From JAKALD01 sp963817785 (GTDB taxonomy: Bacteria; Pseudomonadota; Gammaproteobacteria; Burkholderiales; SG8-39), in NCBI GenBank assembly GCA_963817785.1, contig CAWFPL010000003.1:705070-769069 (forward strand): a stretch of DNA of 64,000 nt, read 5' to 3'. The position numbers were made by a program, and so were the translations under genes. The stretch's first letter is position 1; each line of letters begins with the position of its first letter. The notes under the pieces were generated by a model. That model made no database searches and was not told the DNA's origin. It saw nothing but the letters and a program-made list of their open reading frames with translations. Positions 34,086 to 43,073 of the stretch are shown here, piece by piece.

Positions 34086-35584
34086 GCGGCCTTGCCCTTG
34101 GAGCGCTCGAGGCCGGCCTCGAGCGCGTGGCACAGGGTCCTCAGCACCTTGATGCGCGCGTGGTACTTGTTGTTCGCCTCGACCAGCGTCCAGGGCGCCA
34201 CCCCGGTCGAGGTGCGGTCGACCATGTCGCACACCGCGCCCTCGTAGGCGCCCCATTTCTTGCGGTTGCGCCAGTCCTCGTCGGTGATCTTGAAGCGTTT
34301 GAATGCGATCTTCTCGCGGGCGCGGAAGCGGCGCAGCTGCTCGTCCTTGCTGATCGCGAGCCAGAACTTGACCAGCACCACGCCGTGGCGCGCGAGCTGC
34401 TCCTCGAAGTCGTTGATCTCGCCGTAGGCGCGCATCCAGTCGGCCTCGGAGCAGAAGCCCTCGACGCGCTCCACCAGCACGCGCCCGTACCACGAGCGGT
34501 CGAAGATCACGAAGCGGCCGTGGCGCGGGAGGTGGCGCCAGAAGCGCCACAGGTAGGGCTGGGCGCGCTCCTCCTCGGTCGGCGCCGCGACCGAGACGTT
34601 GAAATAGCTGCGCGCGTCGAGCGCCTGGGTCACGCGCCGGATGGTGCCGCCCTTGCCGCCGGCGTCGTTGCCCTCGAACACCGCCACCACCGACAGGTAG
34701 CGAAAGCGCGCATGGCGCGACAGCAGGTTCAGGCGGCCCTGCCATTTCTCGAGGTCCTTGCGGTACTGCTCGCGCCCGAGCGGCTGCTCGAGCTGCAGCG
34801 AGCGCAGCACGTTCATAGTGTCCGCCGAAGGCAGCAGCGGCGGATTGCGGTCGGGCAGGCGCCTGGCCGGCTTCTCGTCCAGCCGCTCGCGCATCGCGGC
34901 GAGCAGGTGGCGCCCCACCGAGAGCGAGCGGTAGTGCGGGTCGGCGCCCGGCACCACGATCCACGGCGCTTCGCCGGTCGAGGTCTTGCGCAGGAACGGT
35001 TCGCAGACCTTGACGAATTTCCGGTACAGCTTGAAATACCGCCACTCCAGGTCGGTGACGCGCCAGCGCGTCTTGGGGTCCTTCTCCAGCTCCTTCAGGC
35101 GCTTTTTCTGCTGCGCCTCGGACAGGTGGAACCAGTACTTGAGCAGCAGCACGCCCTCGTCGCCCAGCATCTTCTCGAAGCGCAGGATCTCGCCGATCGC
35201 ATCCGCGAACTCGCCCGTGCCGATCGCGCCCTGCACGCGCTGCACGATCGGCTGCGTGTGCCAGGCGCCGAAGAAGATGCCGATGCGGCCCTTCGGCGGC
35301 AGCGCGCGCCAGTAGCGCCACATCGGCGGGCGCTCGCGCTCCTCGTCGGAGGCCTCGGGGAAGGCGTAGGTGTGGATGTGGCGCGGGTCCATCCACTCGT
35401 TGAGCAGGTTGACCGTCTCGCCCTTGCCCGCGCCCTCCACGCCGGCGATCAGGATGAGGACCGGGAAGCGCCCGTGCTGGTGCAGATCGAACTGCGCGTT
35501 GAGCAGCTCTTCGCGCAGCCGCGGGGCCTCGCGCTGGTAGTCCTCCTTGGAGACGCGGTGCTCGAGATTCGCTGAATCGAACAT
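34082..35584 (-). CDS. pap: Polyphosphate:AMP phosphotransferase (two-domain PPK2)
   Basis: This 500-residue protein has two tandem PPK2 domains, the architecture of class II PPK2 (PAP), which makes ADP from AMP and polyphosphate. The N-terminal copy has GVEGAGKGETVNLLNEWMDPR (residues ~48-68) and the C-terminal copy GNDAGGKGGTIRRVTQALDAR near 303. DRSWYGRVLVERVEGF marks the C-terminal lid region. In this class the second domain is the catalytic one. It leads into sixA and a CYTH-CHAD gene on the same strand, both linked to phosphate or polyphosphate biology, so a shared role in polyphosphate use is inferred. Confidence 0.92.
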   Translation of the reverse strand: MFDSANLEHRVSKEDYQREAPRLREELLNAQFDLHQHGRFPVLILIAGVEGAGKGETVNLLNEWMDPRHIHTYAFPEASDEERERPPMWRYWRALPPKGRIGIFFGAWHTQPIVQRVQGAIGTGEFADAIGEILRFEKMLGDEGVLLLKYWFHLSEAQQKKRLKELEKDPKTRWRVTDLEWRYFKLYRKFVKVCEPFLRKTSTGEAPWIVVPGADPHYRSLSVGRHLLAAMRERLDEKPARRLPDRNPPLLPSADTMNVLRSLQLEQPLGREQYRKDLEKWQGRLNLLSRHARFRYLSVVAVFEGNDAGGKGGTIRRVTQALDARSYFNVSVAAPTEEERAQPYLWRFWRHLPRHGRFVIFDRSWYGRVLVERVEGFCSEADWMRAYGEINDFEEQLARHGVVLVKFWLAISKDEQLRRFRAREKIAFKRFKITDEDWRNRKKWGAYEGAVCDMVDRTSTGVAPWTLVEANNKYHARIKVLRTLCHALEAGLERSKGKAA

Positions 35585-35602
35585 GGCAGCCTCGCTCGCC
35601 GG

Positions 35603-36058
35603 TCAGAGTAGGTCCGGCGACATCGCCGCCCGCAGCACGGTCTGCGCGCGGCCGCCGCGGCGGCCGCGCGCCAGCCACACCAGCGCCCCCTTCTTCAGAT
35701 CCCAGGGCGCGGCGCTCCCGCCGAGCGCCAGCGCCGCGGCCTCGCCGAGCGTCGGCTGGTGCCCGACGAGCACCACGGTCTTGCGCGCGTCGCTCGGCCA
35801 GCCCGCGGCGGCGAGGATCGCCCGCGCGTCGCTGCCGACTCCGAGCGCGTTCGAGGCCTCGAACTCGGTGCGCAGCGCGCGCGCCGTCTGGGCGGCGCGC
35901 GCGGCCTTGCTCGAGATCACGATCGCGTCCTCGGGCAGGCGCTCGTCCAGCCATTTCGCCATGCGCTTCGCCTGCCGCTCGCCCTTCGCGGTGAGCCGCC
36001 GGGCGGCATCCGGGCTTCCGTCTTCGGCTTCGGCGTGACGCCAGAGGATCAGGTCCAT
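35603..36058 (-). CDS. sixA: SixA-type histidine phosphatase
   Basis: This is a 151-residue member of the histidine phosphatase superfamily. The catalytic RHG-type motif is WRHAEAED at the N-terminus and the second His is in LVGHQPTLGEAA. SixA in E. coli acts on phosphohistidine of signalling or PTS proteins. The start at 36058 (MDLILWRHAEAED) is preferred to an ATG six codons earlier. It lies 18 bases upstream of the PAP gene and 43 bases after the CYTH-CHAD gene on the same strand. Confidence 0.9.
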   Translation of the reverse strand: MDLILWRHAEAEDGSPDAARRLTAKGERQAKRMAKWLDERLPEDAIVISSKAARAAQTARALRTEFEASNALGVGSDARAILAAAGWPSDARKTVVLVGHQPTLGEAAALALGGSAAPWDLKKGALVWLARGRRGGRAQTVLRAAMSPDLL

Positions 36059-36101
36059 GTCGCTGCTCCCGTGCAATTCGGATGTTCGCGGCGCAAGGCC
36101 G

Positions 36102-37634
36102 TCACTCCCAGAACCGGCGCGCGGCGCGAAACGCCGTCCAGGCCGCCTTGAGCCTGCGCCGCTGCTCGGCGCGCACCGCGTCGTTGGCGCGCACGACGAG
36201 CTCCCGCGCTTCGGCGAGCGGCGCGCCGCGCGAGCGCCGGCGCGCCTGGACGAGCAGGCGCTCCGCGGCGGCGCAGTCGTTGATTTTTCCCAGCGCGTCC
36301 TGCAGCGCGGCGAGCGCGCGGCGCATCGCCGCCTCGCGCCGGACCGGGTAAAGCGGCGCGAAGAAGGTCGCCGTGTAGCGCAGCTTCTTCACCGCGATGC
36401 GCAGCCGGTGCAGCTCGGCGGCGTCCAGCCCCGCCAGGCCGTGCCCGCGGCGCGAGGCCTGCCGGTAGCGGCGCGCGAGCGCCGCGCTCGCGTAGCCGCG
36501 CACCGGCTGGCGCAGCTCGCGCGCGGCCTCGAGCGGCAGCAGCGCGGCCCAGGGCTCGCCCGTGAGCCAGGCGCCCAGGCCGAGGAGCAGCCGCTGGTAG
36601 CGGCGCGAGGCGACGGCGCGCCTGGCGGCGCGCTGCGCCGCCGCGCGCTCGCGTTCGCAGGCGCGCTGCAGGGCGCCGAGTCCCGCATGCCCGGGATGGC
36701 GCGCCATGACCGGGCCGAGGCGCGCGGCTAGGAACACGTCCCAGTCGCGCGCGGGACCGAGCGCGCGCGCGAGCCAGCGGATCTCGGCGAGCGGCGGCTC
36801 GGTCGCCGGCTTGGGCAGCAGGCGGGAGAACACGCTGAACGCCGAGCGCAGGCGCCGGAGCGCCACGCGCATCTGGTGCAGGTACTCCACGTCCCGGTCC
36901 GCGAGCATCCCGTCGCGGTTCGCTTCCAGGTGAGCGAGGCAGCCGAAGCAGATCGCGCGGAACGCCTCGAGCGCGCTCATCGGCCCGCGCACCGCGCCGT
37001 GCGTCGACTTGAGCGGGCCGGACCGGCCGGCTCCGGCGAGCGCGTAGCCGCGCTCGGCCTTGGAGCGCTGCTCGATGCGCACGCGCGCCTGGCGCTCGAG
37101 GTCGAGCGCGAGCTCGTAGAGCCGCCAGGCCGGGCCTTGCTCGAGCTCCAGCTCGAGCTCGCAGATCGCGTGCTGGTGCGCCGCGGTGCGCACGCTGCCG
37201 CGGTCGAAGCACAGCGCGATGACCGAGCCCCGCGCGGGCGAGACGCGGCAGGTGTCGCGCGTGAACTCGGTGCGGAACACGGGCTTGAGCGCGGCGCGCC
37301 CGATCGCGCGGCGCACCGCAGCCGCGAGGCCCGGGTCGGCGATGCGCGCAAGGTCCGGCGCCGGCCCCGGCACGCGCGTTTCGCTCTCCAGCCGGCGGTG
37401 CAGCCCGGCCTCGACGCTGCCGCCTCCCTTGATGCCCTGCCACCAGCCCTTGTCCCCGCGGCGCAGCCGCAGCGTCAGGCCCTCGCCCCACAGGGCGAGC
37501 CGCGCGGTGTCGTAATACTCGGTGGTGAGCTGCTCGGTGCTCGGGGGGGCGAGGGCGTGCGCGCACGCCTCGCGCGCCAGAAGCTCCAGGTCGCGCGGCG
37601 TGACGGCGAGCTTGAGTTCGATTTCGGTCGGCAC
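36102..37634 (-). CDS. CYTH and CHAD domain-containing protein
   Basis: Residues ~1-205 form a CYTH domain, a triphosphate-tunnel fold with the N-terminal signature PTEIELKLAV and KPVFRTEFTRDT. Residues ~225-510 form a His/Arg-rich helical CHAD domain with VEYLHQMRVALRRLRSAFSVF and ELHRLRIAVKKLRYTATFFAP. CHAD domains bind inorganic polyphosphate and CYTH proteins often hydrolyse tripolyphosphate. No glycogen or adenylate cyclase role is implied by sequence. It heads the minus-strand run with sixA and PAP. It is probably cytoplasmic. Confidence 0.92.
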   Translation of the reverse strand: MPTEIELKLAVTPRDLELLAREACAHALAPPSTEQLTTEYYDTARLALWGEGLTLRLRRGDKGWWQGIKGGGSVEAGLHRRLESETRVPGPAPDLARIADPGLAAAVRRAIGRAALKPVFRTEFTRDTCRVSPARGSVIALCFDRGSVRTAAHQHAICELELELEQGPAWRLYELALDLERQARVRIEQRSKAERGYALAGAGRSGPLKSTHGAVRGPMSALEAFRAICFGCLAHLEANRDGMLADRDVEYLHQMRVALRRLRSAFSVFSRLLPKPATEPPLAEIRWLARALGPARDWDVFLAARLGPVMARHPGHAGLGALQRACERERAAAQRAARRAVASRRYQRLLLGLGAWLTGEPWAALLPLEAARELRQPVRGYASAALARRYRQASRRGHGLAGLDAAELHRLRIAVKKLRYTATFFAPLYPVRREAAMRRALAALQDALGKINDCAAAERLLVQARRRSRGAPLAEARELVVRANDAVRAEQRRRLKAAWTAFRAARRFWE

Positions 37635-37757
37635 CGGAAGCCTGGATCCATCACCCGGGCGGACGCGCCGTGCGCGTGTCCCTTTTGCCCCTACGTGCGA
37701 CTTCTAGCAGCCGCGGCGCGTCGGGCCTTGCGATAGGTCAAAACCGAACCGGGTACT

Positions 37758-38633
37758 TCAGTCCTTGGCCAGCAAGTGCATCAGCGAGCAGGTGTCCCAG
37801 CGCTTGCCGCCGCGGGCCTGCACCTGCGCGTAGAACTGGTCGATGAGCGCGGTCGCCGGCAGGCGCGCGCCGTTCTTGCCGGCTTCCTCCAGGCAGATGC
37901 CGAGGTCCTTCCTCATCCAGTCGACCGCGAAGCCGAAGCCGTCGAACTTGACCTCGTTCATCGCCTTCCAGCGATTTTCCATCTGCCAGGACTGCGCCGC
38001 GCCCTTGGAGATCACGCCGATCACCTTCTCGATGTCCAGGCCCGCGCGCTTGCCGAAGTTGAGCGCCTCCGAGAGGCCCTGCAGCAGGCCGGCGATCGCG
38101 ATCTGGTTGAGCATCTTGGTGAGCTGTCCCGAGCCGGCGGGGCCGATCAGCGCGCACATCTTGGCGTACAGATCGAGCACCGGCTTCGCCCGGTCGAAGT
38201 CGGCCTGGTCGCCGCCGCACATGATGCCGAGCTGGCCATTCTGCGCGCCGGCCTGCCCGCCCGAGACGGGGGCGTCGACGAAGCCGATGCCCTTCTCCTT
38301 GCACTTGGCGTGCAACTCGCGCGCGAGGATCGCCGAGGCGGTGGTGTGGTCGACGAGGATCGCGCCCTGCTTCATCCCGGCGAGCGCGCCGTCGGCGCCG
38401 TAGACCACCGAGCGCACATCGGCGTCGTTGCCGACGCACATCAGCACCAGAGCGCAGTCCTTCGCCGCCTCGCGCGGAGTGGGGGCGCTCTTGCCGCCGT
38501 ACTCCTTCGCCCACTGCGCGGACTTGGCGGCGGTCCGGTTGTACACGGTCACGTCGTGGCCGCCCTTCTTCAGCAGGTGGCCGGCCATCGGGTAGCCCAT
38601 GACGCCGAGACCGAGGAATGCGAGCTTCGCCAT
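37758..38633 (-). CDS. NAD(P)-dependent beta-hydroxyacid dehydrogenase (3-hydroxyisobutyrate dehydrogenase-like)
   Basis: This is a 291-residue member of the 6-phosphogluconate/3-hydroxyisobutyrate dehydrogenase family. The N-terminal Rossmann loop is FLGLGVMGYPMAGHL. The substrate motif is VDAPVSGGQAGAQNG near residue 122. The catalytic Lys lies in GSGQLTKMLNQI near residue 170. AGGAGG precedes the ATG. The substrate (3-hydroxyisobutyrate, tartronate semialdehyde, glyoxylate or other) cannot be told. It is divergent from recA, and a second family member lies at 42077-42982. Confidence 0.87.
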   Translation of the reverse strand: MAKLAFLGLGVMGYPMAGHLLKKGGHDVTVYNRTAAKSAQWAKEYGGKSAPTPREAAKDCALVLMCVGNDADVRSVVYGADGALAGMKQGAILVDHTTASAILARELHAKCKEKGIGFVDAPVSGGQAGAQNGQLGIMCGGDQADFDRAKPVLDLYAKMCALIGPAGSGQLTKMLNQIAIAGLLQGLSEALNFGKRAGLDIEKVIGVISKGAAQSWQMENRWKAMNEVKFDGFGFAVDWMRKDLGICLEEAGKNGARLPATALIDQFYAQVQARGGKRWDTCSLMHLLAKD

Positions 38634-38692
38634 CGTCTGCCTCCTAACTTGTTGTGCCGATTCGGAAAGGGCCCGATGTTACACCGCGGCCG

Positions 38693-38720
38693 TTGACACG
38701 CCGGCGTCAACCGCTACAAT
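38693..38720 (+). promoter_or_regulatory. Sigma-70 promoter of recA
   Basis: TTGACA (38693-38698), a 16-base spacer and TACAAT (38715-38720) form a near-consensus promoter 98 bases before the recA ATG. Just downstream, ACAGTA (38735-38740) resembles one half of a LexA box. The left half-site is poor (ATGG in place of CTGT), so SOS control here is only suggested. Confidence 0.85.
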
Positions 38721-38817
38721 GCATGGACGTTTGTACAGTATCCGGTGTTGGCCCGGGAGCCGCTTTGCGGAGCGCGCTGCCTGCCGTAGATGCCGACTGC
38801 AACCACAGAGGGTATTT

Positions 38818-39885
<1,068 letters not shown>

Positions 39886-39907
39886 GGGGCCGGACACTGC
39901 CGCAGAG

Positions 39908-40342
39908 CTGAAGGCGCGGGCGCTCAGGCTGCTCGCGCGCCGCGAGCACTCGCGCGCGGAGCTCGCGCGCAAGCTCGCGCCGCACGCCGAGTCGAGCGCG
40001 GCACTCGAGCAGCTGCTCGACCAGCTCGCGCAGCGAAAGCAGCTCTCCGACGAGCGCTACGCGGAAGCGCGCGCGCATCAGCTCGCGCGCAAGTACGGCG
40101 CGGCACGCATCGTCCACGATCTGCGCGCCAAGGGCGTCGCCGAAGGCGTTGCCGAGGCCGTGGCAGCCGATGCGCGCAGCGCGGAAATCGAGCGTGCGCG
40201 CGAGATCCTGCGCCGCAAGTACCGCGAGCCCGCCGCGACGCGCGCGGAGCGCGCGCGCCGTGCGCGCTTCCTGCAGAGCCGCGGTTTTTCCCACGAAGCG
40301 ATCCGCCGCGCGCTCGCGCTGTCATCCGAAGGCGAAGACTAG
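39908..40342 (+). CDS. recX: Regulatory protein RecX, no canonical start codon
   Basis: RecX binds RecA filaments and limits their activity. The open frame after recA translates as a clear RecX: LKARALRLLARREHSRAELARKL at the N-terminus, the LSDERYAEARAHQLARKYGAARIVHDLRAKGV core and FLQSRGFSHEAIRRAL near the C-terminus. No ATG, GTG or TTG lies in frame before the conserved N-terminus; the first is a GTG at 40160, in the last third. A CTG at 39908 is marked here as the best candidate, giving 144 residues, near the family norm. A sequencing error or loss of start is also possible. Confidence 0.75.
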   Translation: MKARALRLLARREHSRAELARKLAPHAESSAALEQLLDQLAQRKQLSDERYAEARAHQLARKYGAARIVHDLRAKGVAEGVAEAVAADARSAEIERAREILRRKYREPAATRAERARRARFLQSRGFSHEAIRRALALSSEGED

Positions 40343-40385
40343 GCGTTCATCGTCTTACCGCAGGAGCGGAAGCGGGGGTGGAGAC

Positions 40386-40707
40386 ATGAACGCATCCGAA
40401 GCACTGGGCATCGTGCGCTCGCTCGCGAGCGGCGTCGATCCGGTCACCGGCGACGCTTTTCCCGAGGAAAGCGCGTATCAGCGCCCGCAGGTCGTACGCC
40501 GCGCTGTACGAGGCCGCTTCGGCGCTCGAGCGCAAGCGCGCACAGTTGCCGCAGAAGACCGGGCTCGCGTGGACCGAGGAAGAGGACCGCCGGCTGCTGG
40601 CCGCGTTCGACGCAGGCCGTGTGCTCGACGAGGTGGCCGCGGAGCACGAGCGCACGCAGGGCGCGATCCGGGCGCGGCTGGTGAAGTACGGGAGGTTGGC
40701 GGCGTAG
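40386..40707 (+). pseudogene. Small conserved helix-turn-helix-like gene, single-base frameshift
   Basis: The first frame (ATG at 40386) reads MNASEALGIVRSLASGVDPV and TGDAFPEESAYQRPQVV. At about 40497-40500 the conserved reading moves to another frame: ALYEAASALERKRAQLP, then TEEEDRRLLAAFDAGRVLDE and AAEHERTQGAIRARLVKYG, ending at 40707. One extra base (in GTACGCCGCGCTG) explains the break. Joined, the two halves match a small betaproteobacterial protein of unknown function with a C-terminal helix-turn-helix-like segment. Either the gene is recently broken or the assembly carries an error. The codon pattern is intact on both sides, which favours a recent or technical change. Confidence 0.7.
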
Positions 40708-40743
40708 AGACGGGGCGTCGGAGCCACCTGACCCCAAGCAGCA

Positions 40744-40772
40744 TTTACGACCTGTGACGTATACGTTACAAT
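40744..40772 (+). promoter_or_regulatory. Promoter with palindromic operator for the toxin-antitoxin pair
   Basis: TTTACG (40744-40749), 17 bases and TACAAT (40767-40772) form a plausible promoter. Between and over the -10 lies an 18-base palindrome, TGTGACGTA/TACGTTACA (40753-40770), with one mismatched pair. An antitoxin bound there would block the promoter, the usual type II autoregulation. The initiation point falls at or next to the GTG at 40778, so the toxin message may be leaderless. Binding by the encoded antitoxin is inferred. Confidence 0.6.
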
Positions 40773-40777
40773 CGCCC

Positions 40778-41122
40778 GTGTTCGAGATCCGGCGCTACCG
40801 AACGGCGGAGGGTACGGAACCGTTCACGGTGTGGCTTTCGAGGTTTCGGGATCGCCAGGCGCAGGCCCGCATCCTGGTTCGGCTGGAGCGGCTCGAGCTC
40901 GGCAGCTTCGGGGACTGCAAGTTCCTGCGGAATGGCGTCAGCGAGCTGCGGGTGGACTGGGGCCCCGGATACCGGGTGTACTTTGGTCGCGATGAGCGGA
41001 CAGTCGTGGTCCTGCTCTGCGGTGGCGACAAGCGCGGACAGGGCACGGACGTCAGAAAGGCGGTGGCGCTATGGCAAGACTACGCAAAGCGGATAAAAAG
41101 CAACCCAGGCAAAGAGGGCTGA
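40778..41122 (+). CDS. RelE/ParE-type toxin (HigB-like, addiction module killer)
   Basis: This is a 114-residue RelE-fold toxin of the phage Gp49/HigB-like subfamily. It shows FTVWLSRFRDRQAQARILVR, GDCKFLRNGVSELRVDWGPG, YRVYFGRDERTVVVLLCGG and DKRGQGTDVRKAVALWQDY. Relatives cleave mRNA at the ribosome. The GTG at 40778 is preferred because the family starts close to FEIRRY; a GTG at 40754 would lie inside the operator palindrome. The antitoxin frame begins inside its 3' end (52-base overlap). Toxin-first order and overlap are typical of higBA-type modules. Confidence 0.85.
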   Translation: MFEIRRYRTAEGTEPFTVWLSRFRDRQAQARILVRLERLELGSFGDCKFLRNGVSELRVDWGPGYRVYFGRDERTVVVLLCGGDKRGQGTDVRKAVALWQDYAKRIKSNPGKEG

Positions 41123-41403
41123 CCGTATCGCACCGCGAGCGGCTCGTTTCGGAGCTACGCGCCGATCCGGGGCTTGCGGCGGAATACCTCAATACTGCCG
41201 CCGAAGAAAAAGACCGTCGCGTCTATCTCGTTGCGCTGAGAACGGTTGCCGAGGCGCAGGGCATGGCCAAGGTCGCCAAGGCGGCCGGACTTCCACGGGA
41301 AAGCCTCTACCGCGCTCTGTCGCCCGGCGGCAACCCGAGGCTCTCCACGCTCCACGCGATCCTGAAGGCCGCGGGTCTCAAGTTTTCGGTGGAGCGGGCG
41401 TAA
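41071..41403 (+). CDS. HigA-like antitoxin (putative addiction module antidote, HTH)
   Basis: This is a 110-residue partner of the RelE-type toxin. The C-terminal half is a helix-turn-helix: GMAKVAKAAGLPRESLYRAL and GNPRLSTLHAILKAAGLKFS. This matches the XRE-like antidote subfamily that pairs with Gp49-type toxins. The N-terminal Lys/Arg-rich stretch precedes ELRADPGLAAEYLNTAAEE, the usual toxin-binding region. It should bind the palindrome at 40753-40770. The 173 bases after it hold no gene I can support. Confidence 0.87.
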   Translation: MARLRKADKKQPRQRGLTVSHRERLVSELRADPGLAAEYLNTAAEEKDRRVYLVALRTVAEAQGMAKVAKAAGLPRESLYRALSPGGNPRLSTLHAILKAAGLKFSVERA

Positions 41404-41576
41404 GCAGCCGATGCACGAAGACCTGCCCAGGGATCTTCGGCCCATTCATAGCCGGGGAACGGCTCTGTCGTTGGGCGGGGATTGGACCGCTTCTCGGCCG
41501 CCGCTCGTTGCGCCATCGACGCGGTGCAGGCTCTGAGCCGCGGAGCTCGCAAGGAGCCCGACCGCGTTTCCCGCCC

Positions 41577-42035
41577 TCACGCCGGCAGGTCGGAAGCGCG
41601 CAGCTCCGGCGTGAGGCCCGCGGCCTCGGCGTTGGCGAAGTTGAGCTCGACCTTGATACCGTTCGGGTCGTGCAGGAAGAGCTGGTACAGGCCCTGGTCG
41701 CTCACCTGGCGCTCGCGGAACGCGACGCCCTCGGCCTTGAGGTGCGCGAGCATCGCGCGCAGCCCCGTGCAGCGGAACGCCACGTGGTCGATGACGCCGC
41801 TGCTGCGAGTCGCCTGCGAGTCCTGCCCGACGTAGCGCTTGCGGTTTTCCGACACGTTCGCGCCACCCTCGGTGACGTGGATCACGTCCTGCTCGCCGAG
41901 GTACAGCCAGCACACCGGAAATTTGAAGTCGGGCGAAGGACCGACCCGGAAGCCGAGCACGCGCACGTACCAGTCGCGCGTCGCCGCCATGTCGGCGCTC
42001 TGGATCAGCACGTGCTCGATGTGGCTGAGCGGCAT
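41577..42035 (-). CDS. VOC family (glyoxalase/dioxygenase-fold) protein
   Basis: This is a 152-residue vicinal oxygen chelate protein with two beta-alpha-beta modules. Expected metal ligands are present: His in SHIEHVLIQS near the N-terminus, His in VIDHVAFRCTG in the middle and Glu in GIKVELNFAN near the C-terminus. The motif DWYVRVLGFRVG is typical of the fold. The substrate is unknown. It is divergent from the dehydrogenase at 42077 (41-base gap), suggesting shared control and perhaps one catabolic pathway. Confidence 0.85.
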   Translation of the reverse strand: MPLSHIEHVLIQSADMAATRDWYVRVLGFRVGPSPDFKFPVCWLYLGEQDVIHVTEGGANVSENRKRYVGQDSQATRSSGVIDHVAFRCTGLRAMLAHLKAEGVAFRERQVSDQGLYQLFLHDPNGIKVELNFANAEAAGLTPELRASDLPA

Positions 42036-42076
42036 GCGGGTATTCTAAGGCCATCGCACGAACGCAGGAGGCGGCG

Positions 42077-42982
42077 GTGGCGCGGACGATCGGCATTTCG
42101 GGGTTGGGCATCATGGGCTCGGCGATGGGGGCGAACCTGGCGAAGGCCGGCTTTCGCGTGCTCGGCTACGACCCGGTTCCGGCGACGCGGCGATCGCTCG
42201 CGCGCGCGGGCGGGGCCGCGGTGCGCTCGAACGGCGAGCTCGCGCGGCGCTGCGAGGCGGTGATCACGTCGCTGCCCTCGGCGGCGGCGCTGGCATCGGT
42301 CGCGCAGGAGCTCGCCAAGACGGCGCGGCGCGGCCTCCTGGTCGTGGAAACGAGCACGTTGCCGATCGAGGCGAAGGAAGGCGCCCGGCGCGTGCTGGCG
42401 CGCGCCGGCGCGACGCTGCTCGATTGCCCGCTTTCGGGCACGGGGGCCCAGGCGCGCACGAAGGATCTCGCGGTGTACGCGAGCGGGCCGCGCGCCGCGG
42501 TGCGGCGCTGCGTGCCGGTGTTCGAAGGCTTCGCGCGCGCGAACTATTACGTGGGCGCGTTCGGCGCCGGCTCGAAGATGAAGTTCGTCGCCAACCTGCT
42601 GGTCGCGATCCACAACGTTTCGGCCGCGGAGGCGATGGTGCTCGCCATGAAAGCCGGGCTCGATCCGGCGCAGGTCTACAAGGTGGCGGGCGACGGCGCC
42701 GGCGGCTCGCGCATGTTCCAGGTGCGCGGCCCGATGATGGTCGCGGGCGAGTATTCCGACGCGACCATGAAGGTCGAGGTGTGGCAGAAAGACATGGCGA
42801 TCATCGGGGATTTCGCGCGCGAGGTGGGCTGCCCGACCCCGCTGTTCCAGGCCTCGGCGCCGTTCTACACCGCCGCGCTCGCCGCCGGGCGGGGCAAGCA
42901 GGACACCGCCGCCGTGTGCGCGGTGCTGGAAGAGATGGCCGGCCTGAAGCGCAAGCCAGCGCGGCGCAAGGTCGCGCGCTGA
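42077..42982 (+). CDS. NAD(P)-dependent beta-hydroxyacid dehydrogenase
   Basis: This is a 301-residue member of the 3-hydroxyisobutyrate dehydrogenase family. It shows the Rossmann loop ISGLGIMGSAMGANLAKAGF, the substrate motif LDCPLSGTGAQARTKD and the catalytic Lys in GSKMKFVANLLVA. The GTG start at 42077 has AGGAGG five bases before it. The C-terminal tail (KRKPARRKVAR) is basic and not conserved. It precedes the hydantoinase/acetone-carboxylase-like pair after a 91-base gap with a hairpin, so membership of the same operon is uncertain. Confidence 0.87.
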   Translation: MARTIGISGLGIMGSAMGANLAKAGFRVLGYDPVPATRRSLARAGGAAVRSNGELARRCEAVITSLPSAAALASVAQELAKTARRGLLVVETSTLPIEAKEGARRVLARAGATLLDCPLSGTGAQARTKDLAVYASGPRAAVRRCVPVFEGFARANYYVGAFGAGSKMKFVANLLVAIHNVSAAEAMVLAMKAGLDPAQVYKVAGDGAGGSRMFQVRGPMMVAGEYSDATMKVEVWQKDMAIIGDFAREVGCPTPLFQASAPFYTAALAAGRGKQDTAAVCAVLEEMAGLKRKPARRKVAR

Positions 42983-43002
42983 ATCCTTGTTGCCGGGTGA
43001 TC

Positions 43003-43024
43003 GCCCGATCATTTAGCATCGGGC
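43003..43024 (+). promoter_or_regulatory. Inverted repeat upstream of the carboxylase-like pair
   Basis: GCCCGAT (43003-43009) and ATCGGGC (43018-43024) form a perfect seven-base stem with an eight-base AT-rich loop. An overlapping GATCGCCCGATC palindrome lies at 42999-43010. It is followed by AAAA rather than a T-tract, so it is not a forward terminator. An operator or attenuator for the downstream genes is inferred. Confidence 0.35.
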
Positions 43025-43073
43025 AAAAGGCGCGCGCGCACCGCGACGCGCCCCGTCACCCGGAGGAGGCATC

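Noticed and set aside
31827..35954. Very long antisense reading frame (1375 codons) across the SulP and PAP genes
   Set aside because: High GC at third positions opens the opposite frames. Its sequence is low-complexity Arg/Ala/Asp/His-rich and unlike any family, while the overlapping genes are clear orthologues. The same applies to those at 130-2439, 51675-54947, 53766-56435 and 45035-47224.
38723..38740. LexA (SOS) box at recA
   Set aside because: Only one half (ACAGTA) matches. The other half at the required spacing is ATGG instead of CTGT. It is kept only as a note in the promoter entry.
41307..41552. Antisense reading frame after the HigA-like antitoxin
   Set aside because: It overlaps the antitoxin, has no ribosome site or recognisable family, and reads like composition bias.
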